From Struthio camelus (taxonomy: Eukaryota > Chordata > Aves > Struthioniformes > Struthionidae): DNA of 64,000 nt. Shown here piece after piece: positions 36,786-50,328 of this stretch; the first letter of the stretch is position 1, and every line of letters begins with the position of its first letter. The stretch spans positions 39,239,088-39,303,087 of the forward strand of contig NC_090945.1 in assembly GCF_040807025.1 (NCBI RefSeq), read 5' to 3'. The position numbers and the translations under genes were made by a program. Under the pieces are notes generated by a model. It worked only from the letters and a program-made list of their open reading frames with translations, was not told the DNA's origin and made no database searches.

Positions 36786-39700
36786 CTGAAAGGAAAAGAA
36801 AAATCTCGTAAGGCTATTTTTAAACTTGAAAGTTATCTGTAATCAGGGTTCAGGTTAAAATATTACTTACAAAGGATACACATTCTATTTCATACAAAAT
36901 AGTATAATGTAACTACTATAGTAAGTAATTTATTTACCCAAATTAAATTTTATTTTACTTCATCCCACTGTCTGAAGTACATGACAAGGTCTCTACTTTT
37001 CTTCTGGTCTTTCTTTTTTGACAACAAGAATAAAGATAAGATTGTCAATGGTAATTCAGAAAATATTTTGGTGATCAAAGCACAGGAATAAGAATTCCAC
37101 AGCCAGGCCTTCTAGTGATATCCATATGAATACTGGCAAATTTCCTGATCCCTACATTTTGCCCAATTATGGATAAATAATGGATAAAATATTCCTTTTT
37201 CCTTTAGAGCTCATAGTTACTCTGAGTCTAATTCAATGCAAGAGATCCCTAGGTTTAATACAAATGCTTACATTCTTTATATTGAAGACTTCCTGTGTTG
37301 AAGACACACTCTGATACAGAGAAACTATACAGTAAACTATCATCTAGTACATTAATAAACTGATTCAGAATTGAGCACAGTATTTTGGAAGTAAGCTGTT
37401 TATTCTGAATTCTAGTCATCTACCTTTGATTTTTAATCTAGATCACATACAGAAGTATAGTAAATCTTCAAATTTTAAACAATCTTTGTCTAATTCCCAT
37501 CCTTTAATGATTAAAAATACAGCCTCCTACTGGCTTCAAAATTAAATAAATACTATTATCGTAATGAGATTTCTCCAAACCACATCACGAGGGACTTTTA
37601 CAGAAGAGTAGATGGACCTGAGAATTCTTATAGCAGTAAATAAGAAATCAGGATTTCAGAAAGTACCTGCTGCTGACCTCTTTAGATAACTATGTACTCA
37701 TTCTTTTCCAACATTAGTAAGACTAAACAAACAAATCTGTATGCATGTCTCTAATGGATACACAAGACATTTGTTCCAAACTTGCTGATGTCAAGAAAAT
37801 ACATTTAGAAAGTCACTTCAACATACCGCAGTATCATCTTCTCTGTACACTTTTATGGTTTTATCAGCTTCAGCTGTTAGCAGTCTGCTTTCTGACTGGT
37901 CAAAAGCACAAGCAAATATTCCTGATTCACTGTCCAAAGAACCTGGCTGTACAGCTGCATGTACTCTCTGGAAATTATATCCAGTTCTCCAGTCCCAAAG
38001 ATGCATAGTACCATTATCAGCTGCAAAGAAAGAAACATAATTAGTATCTTAACCAGTTAATTTCTACTATTTTTCTAAAAACAGTTTCATGAACAACAGA
38101 TTAATGCATCAGGAACATGTTAACTATAACGTTCACGTAGAATGTCTCAGCACATCACATAGTAGTTTCCCATTTTCTGCTCGCCTCCTTCCTAAATAAA
38201 AAGGAAGGTCACTTTTGTTTAAGAAGGCTGATGGAAGCCTCCTCAAAAGCTTATCCAACTTTGCATCAGATAACCCAGACAGCTGGCCTACCAGGGCACA
38301 AGACTATTGCAGCAAGTTCGTTTGGAAGCAAAGAAAGGACTGCAATTCTGATTATCAGTTTCCTGTTCAGCAGCTCTACTAAAATTGATCAAAGATATCA
38401 TCGTGTTGAACAGATCACAAACACCCACTGCTGAATTTGTCAGCAAGCACCATAGAACCTCTACAAACATTCAGCTTATTTCAACTACTAGTTTAGACCA
38501 CTGTCACCATTATTGCTAGTAGCATCAGCTTAAGGATATTCATACAGATGTCAGCTCCCTGTTCTGAAAGATGCTTTCAAAGCAATTTTTCAATTTTAAT
38601 TAAAAAAGAAAAAAAAAGATCTAGCCGAACCAGACCTATTAAAACTTTCATTTCTCCATGGCTGCCAACTAGACAAGAAGTCCAGTTGTTTCAGAAAGTA
38701 TGCTTCTAAGGTAAGAGACTCCTCTAAGTCAACCTCACGTTATTTTAACTCAGCATCAGTTTCTTTGAAGTTGTAGACAGCATAAGGATGTAAAAAAAAG
38801 TCTACATTCAAACAGTATCTAACCTCCCCCCCCCCCCCCCAAACACACAAATAATTAGAAAAACAATTTTCTGATGTGGAGTAGGAACTAGTTTTTCTAA
38901 AGCCTCAATTACTTTAAACACCAAAAAATCCTGCAAGGATCTTCTAGAAAGGTCTTCAAAAATAATACAGAATTAAGTTTGAAAACAACTCAGTATTTTG
39001 TAAAGTTCTTGCTCTCACTATGAACACATATGTTCTCAAATACAATTTTATTCTGATTTTTAAGATCACGGGTACCCTATTATTATGATTTGAAGTACAT
39101 ATGAGGGTAAGTTGACAACATAATTAGCTGTCTTCCTGCTCCAAGTCGACACATTTCCATTTTACAGTATTAAACATAGGCTTGGGATTTGGAGTATCAA
39201 ATGGGACCAAGAATACAAAAAAGTCAGTGTTCCAAAGTGCAACTTAACAAAAAAGTAACAGCTTTCAAAACAATTATGCTCTGTATACAAACACTGACTT
39301 TTTTTTTTTTTCTTTCTTTTAAACAGGTAGCTTGCTTGCTGCAAACTTAGGGAATCTAAATCTTACCTTGACCTTTCTAGCTCATGTATGATACCATGAA
39401 TTAAGTCCCACTCTCAGTTACAACTACCCAAAATATTAGAGAAGGAAAACCAAGGGCTGAAAACTCAGACCCTAGGAGTAACTTGGAACAGTACAGACAA
39501 GCCTCTTAATTTACTTTCCTATGACTGCTAGAGCTCTACTTTTTAAAATCTTGATTAAATAACTGCTCTAGGGCCTCAAAGATCTGCATTCCACTTCCTA
39601 CTTTAACTCTGATTTCTCACATGATCTTGGGTTCTTTCTCTAGAGCTTCTGAAGCTATAAAATTAGTACTTCCTTTTTCATACTTTTTGTTCATTTTCCA

Positions 39701-42700
39701 TTTTTAATAGCATCTACAATTTTAAAAAAACCTTACTATCACCCTACTATTTAGGCACTGTACCCTAATGAAAAGGGGATTTGAATTCAGTTGAGATTTT
39801 TATAAGGGACTTTCAGAAAAGCTTGTCACTAAAAAAGTCTACACATTAACCATCTTGCATAAACATTTGGGCTTCTCTTCCTTCCTACCCCCAGGAAACA
39901 GACACATACACATAAACCAGTAGTTCCCAGACATTTGGGGCTCAAAGACCACTAACAGTACTCTAAATGTTTCAGATGATTATATTAATTTACAAAGCTT
40001 TTGAGTGACAAATTAAATCAATGTGTTCACAATAGACATAAAATCCTCCCAGAGAATATGTAGGCACTGGAGCAAAGTGGCTAGTTTCTTAACTTTGGAA
40101 TGCTTGCATACATAATATGCAGGGTAAACCTGGTTTTGATTCACAGAGCCAAATAAAATTTGGAGATTAAGCAAAGTTTGGAGTTATTAAGCTAACATCT
40201 GCTACAATACAAAGATAACATCAGAAAATGCATGCAATAAACTTCTAGATAGCAGAACCAATGCATTTGTGCTGCATAAGAAACAGGAAAGAATTAAGAT
40301 TTAAATGATACAACAGGCTCTAGGCAGGATTTTTCTATCCATTCTCACTGCATCAACATGTGACTAAGAGAGCAGCCACCAAGGAGCCCAGATTCTCCTA
40401 GTTTATTTCTGATTTCCAGTCCCTTTGTGAGGGGGCACCAACTGATTCAGATTCAGGAGATCCAACAGGGTGGACTCTGAAGCCATGCCGCAATAGTCAA
40501 CTAAGAATGGGAAACCTTTTCCCTGCTGTGGGGTGAAAGTAGTTTTTGGGCATGCAATTTGGTTAACACCAAAGAAAAAGTGACCCTACTCCCTACGAAA
40601 TAAAGTTGTGGGCTATAGCTGGTGTGTAGGAGGGCTCTGTGAGCATCTTTCTCTAAGGACCTCCAGACATATAAACAGGAAGGAGAGAAAATATCAGCAA
40701 GTATTTCTCACTTTACCTCCTGAGACCAGAACTCCATCTGAATTTACAGCCAGTGTGTTGATGATAGCATTGTGACCAGAGAGGTTCTGAATGAAGTTTC
40801 CATCTGGGAATTTCCACTGCTTAATATTATCTGGAGAACCAGATGCAAATGTGTAACTGAAAGAAGATTAGGACAGTAAATCAGAATTTAAAATATGGAT
40901 AAGCCAATGCCAAAGTAAGGAGAGCCAACGCCCTTCATTAAAACTACTGCTGAACTAGTTACTTAACATTAAATCTGCTCTTCTGAAACTTACTTTGTGT
41001 AAATACAAAGTGATTTTATAAAATCATGAATGAAAACAGGAGTTACATAATTCTGTTTCCTTTCCATTCTATAGATTATCTAAACTTTATAAATCACAAG
41101 ACTCTCCTGTGCCATATATGATGAGAATATGCAAACAAACATTAAAAATACGTTTTAAATTTTGGAGAGTGTAAAAAAGTAACATTCTTGTCCATAGTTA
41201 TTCTGGCCATTTTCAAGTATAAAGTGCACCATCAATAAAGGTATCAAGATAAAAAGAGAAAAAAAAGTATTCCCTCATTTTAACGTTTGCATTTACGTAG
41301 GTTATCTGGGTAGCACATAAAAAAAGTCTTTAGCAATCTTTTCAATTGCCACCATGTCTAAAGCAATTTGCCGTTTACTTAGTAGATCCTGCAGTTTTTC
41401 CCCATTATTTTTATAGGAATTTATCAGACCAGGTAACTACTAATGCAACAAAATATAGTATCTTAATTCAGTTATATTACCACTACCTGCTTCAAAGACT
41501 AATTACCTACAGAAGTTTCTCTTTAAGACCAGTTATATTGAAATATCTCATGCACTGAAGCACAGATTCAAAAAGATCCCTTGCAGTAATTGCTGTCTAC
41601 TTTAGCATTATTCACACACAAGCAAGTTTACAAAATTTCCTCACTTTCTGCTAACAAGCATTCAATTACGTAATTATTATGAGTCTTAGGAAGCCATTAG
41701 GAAGCGCCACTGATCTCTCAAGGACTGTGTCAAAGCACATGTAAGTAGTTCTGTGGAGCATAAGAAACTCTGGGAATTGCTAACGTACACCAGCATCAAT
41801 ACTCGGGGAACGGAATCAGTGTACTAAAGACTTCTGAGAAGTAATATTTTACTAATATGTACACTTTTAAAGCATTCTAAGCTCTTCTTTCACTAGTTTG
41901 TTTACACTGTTCTGCTCTATCGTTTTAAATCATCATTCCTGTTCACTTTGTCACTGCCCAATGTTACAAACTGTGAAAGGGTAAAGGAATGAGGAAAACT
42001 TACTGTCTTGGATGTAGTACAACTGCTCTCACAGATTTCTTGTGGTTTGTTAAAGTAACACGAGTTTTTCCTGCCACCAAATCCCAGAGCCGTATTGTGG
42101 TATCATGACTACCTGCAATGAAAATGACCAAAAAAAAAAATTAAAAATCATTAAACTACTTCTACTGCTTTCATAAGACAGGCAAACTTGATAACGAGAG
42201 AGACAAAATTGTTATCTTAACTACAAAAAGAAAAAGAAAACGTCACACGCGAGCCCCGAGTTCTTTACTACTAAAACTACCTCAGAAGTAAAATATGCTG
42301 GGCGTTAACAGTCTTCAGCGCTACTGGAAACGTTTAGAAGAAATAAGGAATATTTTATGCAATTTGAAATTCAAGACGAATTAATTACAAAAGAAAGCTG
42401 GATTTTGACATAATGGGAAAGGGATTCATATTTAACCATAGAACTGGACACTTAATTGGATGGTGGACAATTACAGAAGACCACACAAAATACAAAGACT
42501 TGATCCACACACAAATTTTAAACTTCAAATACAGGAAAAGCAGAAAAACAGAGTTTTTTTAAAGCAGCGCCCAAGTATATGTGCTTAAGCATACCACCGA
42601 TAGTATAAAATCATCATTATACTGCCTACTTTTAACAGAAAACTAACAAGAGATGTTAATTGAATAAGTCAATAGAGAGAACAGTAACTTCATCACTTGA

Positions 42701-45700
42701 TTATATAAGGGATACATTTATGACTGTTGTATAGATTACATGATCGAAAAACAACTATTGTCTACTCTACCTGTAATAATTTGTGGTTCTGCAGCTTGGC
42801 ACTTCACTGTTGCAACTGCATTTGTGTGTCCTGATAGTGTGTGCACACTGGCTTTTGTCCTCACATCCCATATCTATGAAACCACAGTAAATTACAGAGG
42901 TCAAGAAAAGGTGCATCTTCAATGTATTTTAGGCACTGTCACTGATTGAAATAAATTTCTACCATAGGTCCACAGGTGAAACCATAGTATTTAGTTCGTT
43001 TTTTATCACCACAGAATTGCCCCAATTGGCAAATTTCAAGGGGAGCAGAGAGCCTGGTACTCAATTTGTAAGGTATATAGATAACTAACTGCAAAGTGAG
43101 TCAACATAAAGTTATGCCATCTTCTAAAAATAAGAAACTAAGCGACCATACATAACGTAGCCTACCTACTCAATTAAGAAATAAAACATTCTCCTGAAAA
43201 TACATTGCATTTATGTATATTTGGGGTACAATCAAATGCTTACGTTTCTATCTGACAAAGTTAATATAAATCATCTTTGCATTTTAATCTTGGTATGTTT
43301 TAACCTTTGTTAGTTAATTACTTCTACAAATGGAAGGTGTTAAAATTCTACTTAAAGGTCTACTCACTCGCGCTGTTGAATCTCTGCTACATGTCACCAG
43401 CACATCTATTGTTGGATGCAGATCTAAACCATAGACAGCACTTAGGTGACCGTGATAATGTCTGATAACCTAGATGAATTAAAAAAAAAAAAAATTAGTG
43501 GAATAGTTAAAGGAATATTTTAAATGTTTTGATTTTTATATTTGTCCCTACCAATTACCTCTGATCAAAAAAACCAAAAGTTTACCTTATTGTATTCAAG
43601 ATCCCAGCATTTCACTTGTTTGTCTTCTCCACAAGAAAACAGGTATGGACTTCTTGCACTTACTATCACCCCTCGTACAGTACTGATGTGCCCCGTCAAA
43701 GACAATTTCAATTTGCCACTAGCAAGGTCCCAAATCTGTATTAAAATAGGTATTTTGAGACAGATGAATATAAAGCTACACAGATGGTAGCCTGGGTAAA
43801 CAGCCTAGGTAAAAATGTAACAGGTTCAACTGAGATTAATAATTCTAAGAATTACAGAGATATAAATGTTTGCTAATTACTACCATATGATGAATAAGAT
43901 CTCAAGAACAAATAATGCTCTGCAAATCCTCTTCTGTTTGTGACTAGGTAATAAGAGGGGAGAAAAAAAACATACATTTTGTAGCTGACTATTCTGTACA
44001 CAGTAACCAAGACATTGTCTGCAGTGGCTGAAAACATTTCTAAATAGCACGAGAAAGACAACTTAACTCGTCAATAATTCTTCCTTTTTACCTTTATAGT
44101 TCTGTCAGCTGAGCCAGTAACAAACCACTGATTTCCTGGTTCTACTGCAATGCATCTCACCCAGCCCAGATGGCCACTGATAACCTTTAGACAAAAAAGA
44201 AATTTGCAAAAATCAGAAATAATAAACATATCTGTCAGTATAAGTTGCCTTCTCTAACACTGGAATTTGTCTGTATTAAATGAGAAATGCACGCTCCCTA
44301 GGACAAGATCTGAAATTAGATCTGAGAAGAGCTTGATTTTAGTTCTTCTTCAGTAAATTTTTAGCAGTCTCTCTTCATTTAACATGTCATACACCAGACT
44401 TTCAGAACTTGCAACGGGGAAAAAAACCTGCGCCAATAAGCCACTGTTTCAAATCCTTTATGAGTCCATAATATGATGGCTGAACACTTCAGACTTCACA
44501 GAGAAGGACTGATTTAAGCGCACCTTCTCTATGCTGCTATATAATGTTTATACAATAATAAAAAAAAAAGATTCATCTGCCAAAGAATCTGACTGGAAAA
44601 GACAAACTCTTAAAAGAGCTGATCACACTACAGCTAAACCTATATAAACACAAGGATAAAAATCAATAATATTCACAAAATAATTTAGTAAATAAAATGA
44701 AAAAAGTTTTTAATCAAATCTTGTTATTTAAGGAGAGAGTATGCATGCAACTTAGGCACGATCACTTTTCATTCGATTTCATTTCGTTCCATTTCCTGAA
44801 TGAGAAACAGAAATTAAAATCTAAGCTAATCTAAGTTTTTATAGAACATAAAACATTCATTTACTTTTGTGCGCACGTTCCTAAGTTTATAACTTACTCT
44901 GTACAGTTTCCAAGGTGGATGCCACTGAGGTTTGGGCATGGTTGGAGCTTTCTTTGCCACTAATGCAGAATTTTTGTTTCCACCAGCTTCCATCACGGCC
45001 TATAAATTAAAAGGAAGGTTACTCCGATGCTTTATAACCATTCTTTTCATATAAAACCTAAAGCTCCCTTGCTGTGACATCTCAAAACTGATTTATTCAG
45101 TCAGAACTCCACAGAACTCACAACTGAATTGGAAGTGATCTGGTGAATGCCACCTACTCTGACAGTATAAGCCTTACACACAAGAAACTCACCATGGGCG
45201 CGCCAGGAGGCTGCGACCGCTCAGACATTCCAGCATGCCTGTAAATGTCACCCACACCAGCAGCTGTCCGATTTGCATCCAACCTACAATGAGTGAAAAA
45301 GGTAAACTTATTGGAATCAACTTTTTCCTTTCACAAAGTAAATGAAAGGTACAAAGCGTTCAAACACAATCAAAACAAACAAACAAAAACCCAGACTTTT
45401 TCCCTTGCATCTAATCAGATTTTCCCATCTTCCAGCTTGCGTTCATTGTCTCTTGTGACATCCAAGAACAAACTATGTACAGAAAAACGATGCCCAGTCA
45501 TGCTAAAAAGTTCTTAAAAAACAATTTTGAAAAATATAATATTCAAGATTTGGCTGGGGGAAAAAAAAGGTTCTTATCCCAGCTTCTGCACTTTTCCTTG
45601 AAATTCCCATAAAATACAGAAGTGTTATGGAAGTAGCCCCTTAGTACCTGGACTGAGAAGGAGGAAGTGCTACAGCTAATGACTGAGCTGCAGATTCACT

Positions 45701-48700
45701 AGGCATCCTCTGGATCTTAGTATCTGCTGTCAGAGCCACACCTTAAAAGAAAACACAGCAAAAGCAAAGAGAACTGTGTTAAAAAGAAAATACAGAAAAG
45801 TGTATTATACACACAAATATGCACGTACACCTGTGTAACAGTGCTTGGCACACCTCTGTAATATTTAATAATGTCACTGAATGACAAGATTTTTCACAGA
45901 TGAGTCACAAGCCTACAAAAATAATTCTTTTTATTTTGGTTCAAATTCTCTCCATCTCGATTCTACATATATACATAGGTACACAATTTCTACAACAGAA
46001 AGCGGTACGATTCTGTCATAGGAAAGAACGGAAGCCTAACTTGGGAAGGTGCCCATCTTTTTTTTAAATCAAGCCTCAACAACTGTGGAACTGTGATTGT
46101 CACAGTACCTACTGTGATCAAAGACAGAACCAATAATTCAAAAAATGTTTGCTATGTCCTTTAGCACAGTTTATTGTATTATGTAGCCCCCCTGTGCTCC
46201 ACGGAGCGGGGCAGGATCTACAAAAGATTTAGTTCTATTTAAGTCAGAATTTCAGACTACAACTGATAATATATATTCTCATCCTAAGAACAGTTGATCA
46301 GTTTTTTCCCCCAAAGCTTAGTTTCTGGCAGACTGGTGAATATATTTCACGCCCATTTCTCTGTTTCTTTGCCAGACCAAAGTTCTGGCAATTGACAACA
46401 AAGACAACATTTGGGTGAGATATGCATGCAAAACAAAAACAGAGAAATCTAATTTTTAAACTTGACATATGTGGCTCTACTAAAAGAACACTGAATCTGA
46501 GGAAACTTGTTTGAGTCAGTCTCATCCACACAGTCCTAGGCAACTATGCAGGTTTTCTAAGGACTGAGGGTCTACTGAACACTCGCATCTTCTAAGTTAC
46601 ATCAAGCCCCAAAACATTTCCCATGATATGTACAATAAACTTACATGCCAGAAGTAAAAGATCAACACTCAAAACTAAACTGTCATAAAGCGAGAGTAGG
46701 AGCCATCAATAAAAGTGACAACAGCTAATGGCCAATATAACAACAGAAACATAACCCTTCCAGACACGCACTAAACCAAATGACAGCAACATTTTTTGAC
46801 ACTAATGCCCCTTTCCTAGAACAAGGGTGGTGATACCTACAACTTTTTGCTCTAGTGATGAAAGGCACAACACATTTCTGCTTGTTATCCCACATTCTTC
46901 CACCTGTTACCTCCCCACTCCTCTCCCTTTCCCAACAAAAGTTTTAGAGCAGCTGTGCCACAACAGTGGAGGAAGCAGGGATCTGTCAGTCTTTGGAATT
47001 TTTACAGGGACAGTGGACCACAGCATCAGAGAGAGGATTCCCAGAACAATTTTTTGATATTGCCACAGGGGGCGAAACATCCTAGAAACAAACGACAACT
47101 TCATAGCAAGCACACATCCACTGAGGCTTAGTGAGAAGAAAGATGCTCCACCTGCATCTAAATCCTCCTGGTACCTCCTAATCCAGAACATTTATCAGCC
47201 ACAAAACTCTCTACATCAATACTACGAAAGATTCAAATAGCATATCTCATTACTATCAGCTATGGATTCACAACAACAGGAAGCCTCCTTGGAGCTGGAC
47301 GATGCCCCAATTTACACTTTTTTTTTTTTTAAATAATAAAAAAATGCCCCCTCCCCACACCAAACAAGCCCAACAAAAAAAGCACTCCCAAAATTTTACT
47401 TGCCAGGCCCAGGTGGGTACGGATGTGTACCAGTTACCATATATTCAAGTTCTTGTCCTAAAGAGCAACATAATTTCATATTAATAATTATATTTTACAC
47501 TACACTGCAAATGACATTACAAAGCAGGAAACTGAAGAAAATCAGAGCAGGCCATACATAGCCCTGATCCTATGTAACATACTACATTTACTTGGAATGC
47601 ATTTGTTTTGGTTATGCCAGTTTTCTAGAACTGGCTAGTAAGATGACATTTTTTAAACGGTGATGCCACTGCCTGTTATCAAAAGGGACTCTTTCTCATG
47701 AGAAGCAACTTTATGTTGCCAAAGGTGCCTTTCTGAAGTAGAGACCATGGAAAAGGATTCAAGTACATAATGAACCTGTATTTCACGTACAGCATGGGAT
47801 CTTTTGATACATAGGCTAGTCAAGACAATTTACGGTGTGATACTGGAGAAGAAAAAGGCAAATACAAGTTCTTTTTTTCTTCAAAGATTTTTCAGTCTCT
47901 CTCAACATTTTTTTCTTCACTCTCAGAATATTTCCAAATAAAGTGTTCTGAAAAAATACCTCTACTAAAATAAGAAAGCATTTTGCATTCTTTATAAGGG
48001 AAGTTTCTATATGGGATCTACCTAATAGTTTCACATTTTATATTTAACCAAAAAGAAAAAATAGTCAAAAAGATACCATATTTAAAACAAATGGATTTTT
48101 CTACTTAATAGCTGCACAGCCAAAGAAAGTCTGAAAAAAAATTCCATGAAACTTAAAAAAAAAAAAAAACTTCATCAACCTGAAAAAGAAGAAATACATC
48201 ACTGAGCTTATACTTTTCCCAGTAGCTAAGCATAACACACACTATGTTTCTGAATTACTGTAAAAATTACACAGCATCGTATCATTCCCTGTATTCTAAC
48301 AAACTTTTTCCTTGTTCTAAATCACTAACCTCCTTTGAACTCTAGCAAGAAAAATACCAATGAAAACCAGCTATTATGATTTCCTCCTGTATCTGTGATG
48401 GATTAACACTACAGCCTTGAGAACTAACTTCAGTGAGACTGTCTCTTCCAAAACAAAAGACAAACATACCATTAGGAGCAAACTAACCTTGATTGCCAGA
48501 ATACTGTTTATGTCCATAAGGATCCCCAGTGTTTGAGCCTCCTTTCTCTCTCAAGTTTTCTTTCAGAGTGGGCATGTGCAACACTGAGCCATACTCTGTA
48601 CGCAACTTGACTGCCATCTTTACTTTGTGACTGTTGGAAGAGGAAAGCATATTAAAGCCTAATCTTTGAGTTGTTATTAACTTTTGAAATATTTTAGAAA

Positions 48701-50328
48701 GCATTTGACACCACTCACTTTACAATCCTCAAATTTTTCTTCCCTTAACATCACACTGTAATTCTATCCAAACTTGTGACTTGACTAGAACAACCGCTAC
48801 CATAATTTAAAGCTTTGAGACATACCAGTAATTCACTGATTGCAGCACATACCTTTCTTCATCTAATGGTATAGGCTTGGCATTATCAGCTACAAACATA
48901 TCATGGGTTCTCTTCAAAGATCTGAACACAAGTGTGTGCACAGAATGCTTTTGGACTTCCTAAAAATAAAGGAAAGCATATTTAAATACATTTGGCCACA
49001 GCTGAATAAGGAATTGAAAACAGTAATACAAGTTAAATAGAGTAGCAATTTCAGGCCCTGACAGTGTTAAATGATGCGGCACTATCCAGTTCGCAGAAAA
49101 CATTCTTGTTGGAAACTAAACATTAAAGTTTATGTGTTGTTTTAATTCAGTGTTTACTCAACTCTCCCTTTCCTGGAAACCAACAAAACTGAGAAAAGCA
49201 GGCCAAAAACTTTGATCAAACTTTCTGCACTGGCACCTATATGATGAACACATAAACAGGAAAGATTTTCCTACACACTTGCCAGTTCTGTTTTTATATA
49301 GTAACTGATTCTGAAAACATTCCTATAAATTCTATTTCACTATCTCCATAAAAAGAACAAGAGCATTCATAAAACTTCTGTGTAAACTGTGTCACTTAAT
49401 GCAAGCACGGGAGCAAACATGGGCTCAAACCTGACAAAATTTGTTTTCTCCAAATAATTTTGTTTCCTTATTACCAAAAGCAAAACATTAAAATTCCATT
49501 CAAAGACTAAGAAGCAAAATAACAAAACTTTTAGGTCTCTTTCTACAGAATACTCTCTTATTACCAGCACAGTTCAGTTTTTGTTTTCAAATCTTTTCCT
49601 CCCAAAGATAAAAAAAAAAAGTCATTAGGAAATAGCTGAAAACAGAACTCTCTATAGGACTGCCTTTGTTCTGCACATCACAGAAATAACAGCAATAAAC
49701 TGGAAACTACGTTAACACTTTTTGGAACTGGGTTGGGAGTTTCATGCAAACTGAAGAAAGAACTACGGGGAAGAACTGCTGTTCAACTACAGTAGCTATT
49801 GTAAACACCACACGAGCGCCAAGTAACAGAATGCCTCCCCATTACGAACGGAAGATCGTGGAGCATCTGGCAACGCTTTCGACAGAGATACCACACTGAA
49901 AAAAACAGCAGGCAGCCTGACATAGGCCAGCATTCTTTACATTTTCTTACAGGCTCCTGACAGTTCCCTGTTTTCAGCAGCGCACGAAACTCGCTCCACG
50001 CTAACTACCCCACCGCCGACAAACGCGGCGGCCGCCTGCCGGGCAGCGCTGCCGAGACCTCACGAGAAACCCACCGCGTTCCCGACTAGCTAACAAGGCC
50101 CGAGAGGGGCACAGCCCCGCGCCCGCCTCCACGCCCGGCCTCAGCCTCGCAAACCACGGCCCACCGAGGCCGAGGAAACCCTCCCGCGCTGCCCTCGGGG
50201 CCAGGGGCGCCGCAAAGGCCGAGGGACCGCCGCAGCCGCCGCCTTCACGGGCCCAAGCCGCCCCCGTCGCCTCGCGCCGCGCTCCGCCGCCACCGCGCCG
50301 CGGGGTCCGGCCGCCTCACCTCCACCAT
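36726..50328 (-). CDS. PLRG1: Pleiotropic regulator 1, complete gene (15 coding exons)
   Basis: Joining 15 exons, all phase-compatible, gives 1551 nt, or 516 residues; the human protein as I recall it has 514. PLRG1 (yeast Prp46) is a nuclear core subunit of the PRP19/CDC5L (NineTeen) complex, needed to activate the spliceosome. The N-terminal 200 residues hold the conserved HKQY and [10 protein letters not shown] segments and a variable linker. Seven WD40 blades follow from about residue 203, with GH...WD signatures such as [18 protein letters not shown] and HGHLSAVYG. The last blade (ADKTIKVY) leads to a basic tail ending KRKRF. The start is ATG at 50328-50326 in a CpG island, and the first exon codes only three residues. 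All introns have GT-AG ends except intron 4, which is GC-AG. I see no frameshift or early stop. FGB lies upstream on the opposite strand, about 7.3 kb between start codons. Confidence 0.97.
37827..38020 (-). CDS. PLRG1: PLRG1 exon 14 (seventh WD40 blade)
   Basis: [19 protein letters not shown] to [12 protein letters not shown], 194 nt, ending in phase 0. Donor GTATGT. Confidence 0.98.
38826..38840. repeat. poly-C homopolymer
   Basis: Fifteen consecutive C within PLRG1 intron 13, purine-rich on the transcribed RNA. Confidence 0.9.
39555..39680 (+). mobile_element. possible MIR-type SINE fragment
   Basis: CTGATTTCTCACATGATCTTGG, a CTTCTGAAGC-type block and a TATAAAATTAGTACTTCC end follow the order of the MIR core and 3' region (GTGACCTTGGG, CTCAGTTTCC, TGTAAAATGGG). 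It is heavily diverged. Confidence 0.4.
40717..40856 (-). CDS. PLRG1: PLRG1 exon 13 (sixth WD40 blade)
   Basis: [20 protein letters not shown] to [10 protein letters not shown], 140 nt, ending in phase 1. Donor GTAAAG. Confidence 0.97.
42004..42112 (-). CDS. PLRG1: PLRG1 exon 12 (fifth WD40 blade)
   Basis: [20 protein letters not shown] to VVLHPR, 109 nt, ending in phase 2. Donor GTAAGT. Confidence 0.97.
42771..42873 (-). CDS. PLRG1: PLRG1 exon 11 (fourth WD40 blade)
   Basis: [19 protein letters not shown] to EPQIIT, 103 nt, ending in phase 1. Donor GTAGAG. Confidence 0.97.
43368..43469 (-). CDS. PLRG1: PLRG1 exon 10 (third WD40 blade)
   Basis: 34 codons, [19 protein letters not shown] to RDSTAR. 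Donor GTGAGT. Confidence 0.97.
43586..43735 (-). CDS. PLRG1: PLRG1 exon 9 (second WD40 blade)
   Basis: 50 codons, [16 protein letters not shown] to CWDLEYNK. It completes blade 1 and carries blade 2. Confidence 0.97.
44092..44184 (-). CDS. PLRG1: PLRG1 exon 8 (first WD40 blade)
   Basis: 31 codons, [11 protein letters not shown] to SADRTIK. Phase 0 at both ends. Confidence 0.97.
44898..44999 (-). CDS. PLRG1: PLRG1 exon 7
   Basis: 34 codons ending [12 protein letters not shown], just before the propeller. Donor GTAAGT. Confidence 0.96.
45193..45283 (-). CDS. PLRG1: PLRG1 exon 6
   Basis: It codes the variable linker [18 protein letters not shown] and on to PPGAPM, 91 nt, ending in phase 0 with donor GTGAGT. 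Confidence 0.95.
45648..45741 (-). CDS. PLRG1: PLRG1 exon 5
   Basis: It codes [20 protein letters not shown] and on to LPPSQS, 94 nt, phase 1 to phase 2. Donor GTACTA is weak. Confidence 0.95.
45742..47403 (-). other. PLRG1: PLRG1 intron 4 (GC-AG intron)
   Basis: A 1.66-kb intron with donor GCAAGT and acceptor TTTTAAG. Apart from a poly-T run near 47319-47330 I see nothing notable inside. Confidence 0.8.
47404..47457 (-). CDS. PLRG1: PLRG1 exon 4, followed by a GC donor
   Basis: This 54-nt exon codes [17 protein letters not shown], a segment conserved in human PLRG1. Acceptor CTTTAG. The donor is GCAAGT at 47403-47398. A GT lies four bases further on, but using it would shift the frame into an early stop in exon 5, so GC-AG is the only consistent choice. 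Confidence 0.9.
48488..48630 (-). CDS. PLRG1: PLRG1 exon 3
   Basis: It codes [14 protein letters not shown] and on to HKQYSGNQ, 143 nt, ending in phase 1. Acceptor CCAACAG, donor GTTAGT. Confidence 0.95.
48853..48959 (-). CDS. PLRG1: PLRG1 exon 2
   Basis: It codes [14 protein letters not shown] and on to PLDEES. Acceptor TTTTTAG, donor GTATGT, length 107 nt, ending in phase 2. Confidence 0.95.
48960..50319 (-). other. PLRG1: PLRG1 intron 1
   Basis: A 1.36-kb intron. Its 5' part (about 49970-50319) belongs to the CpG island; the rest is AT-rich with no recognised element. Confidence 0.7.

Larger units (their letters stand above)
38021..40716 (-). other. PLRG1: PLRG1 intron 13 (largest PLRG1 intron)
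   Basis: Contains a poly-C run at 38826-38840, a poly-T run near 39300 and a possible MIR fragment at 39555-39680. No exon or small RNA recognised. Confidence 0.7.
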
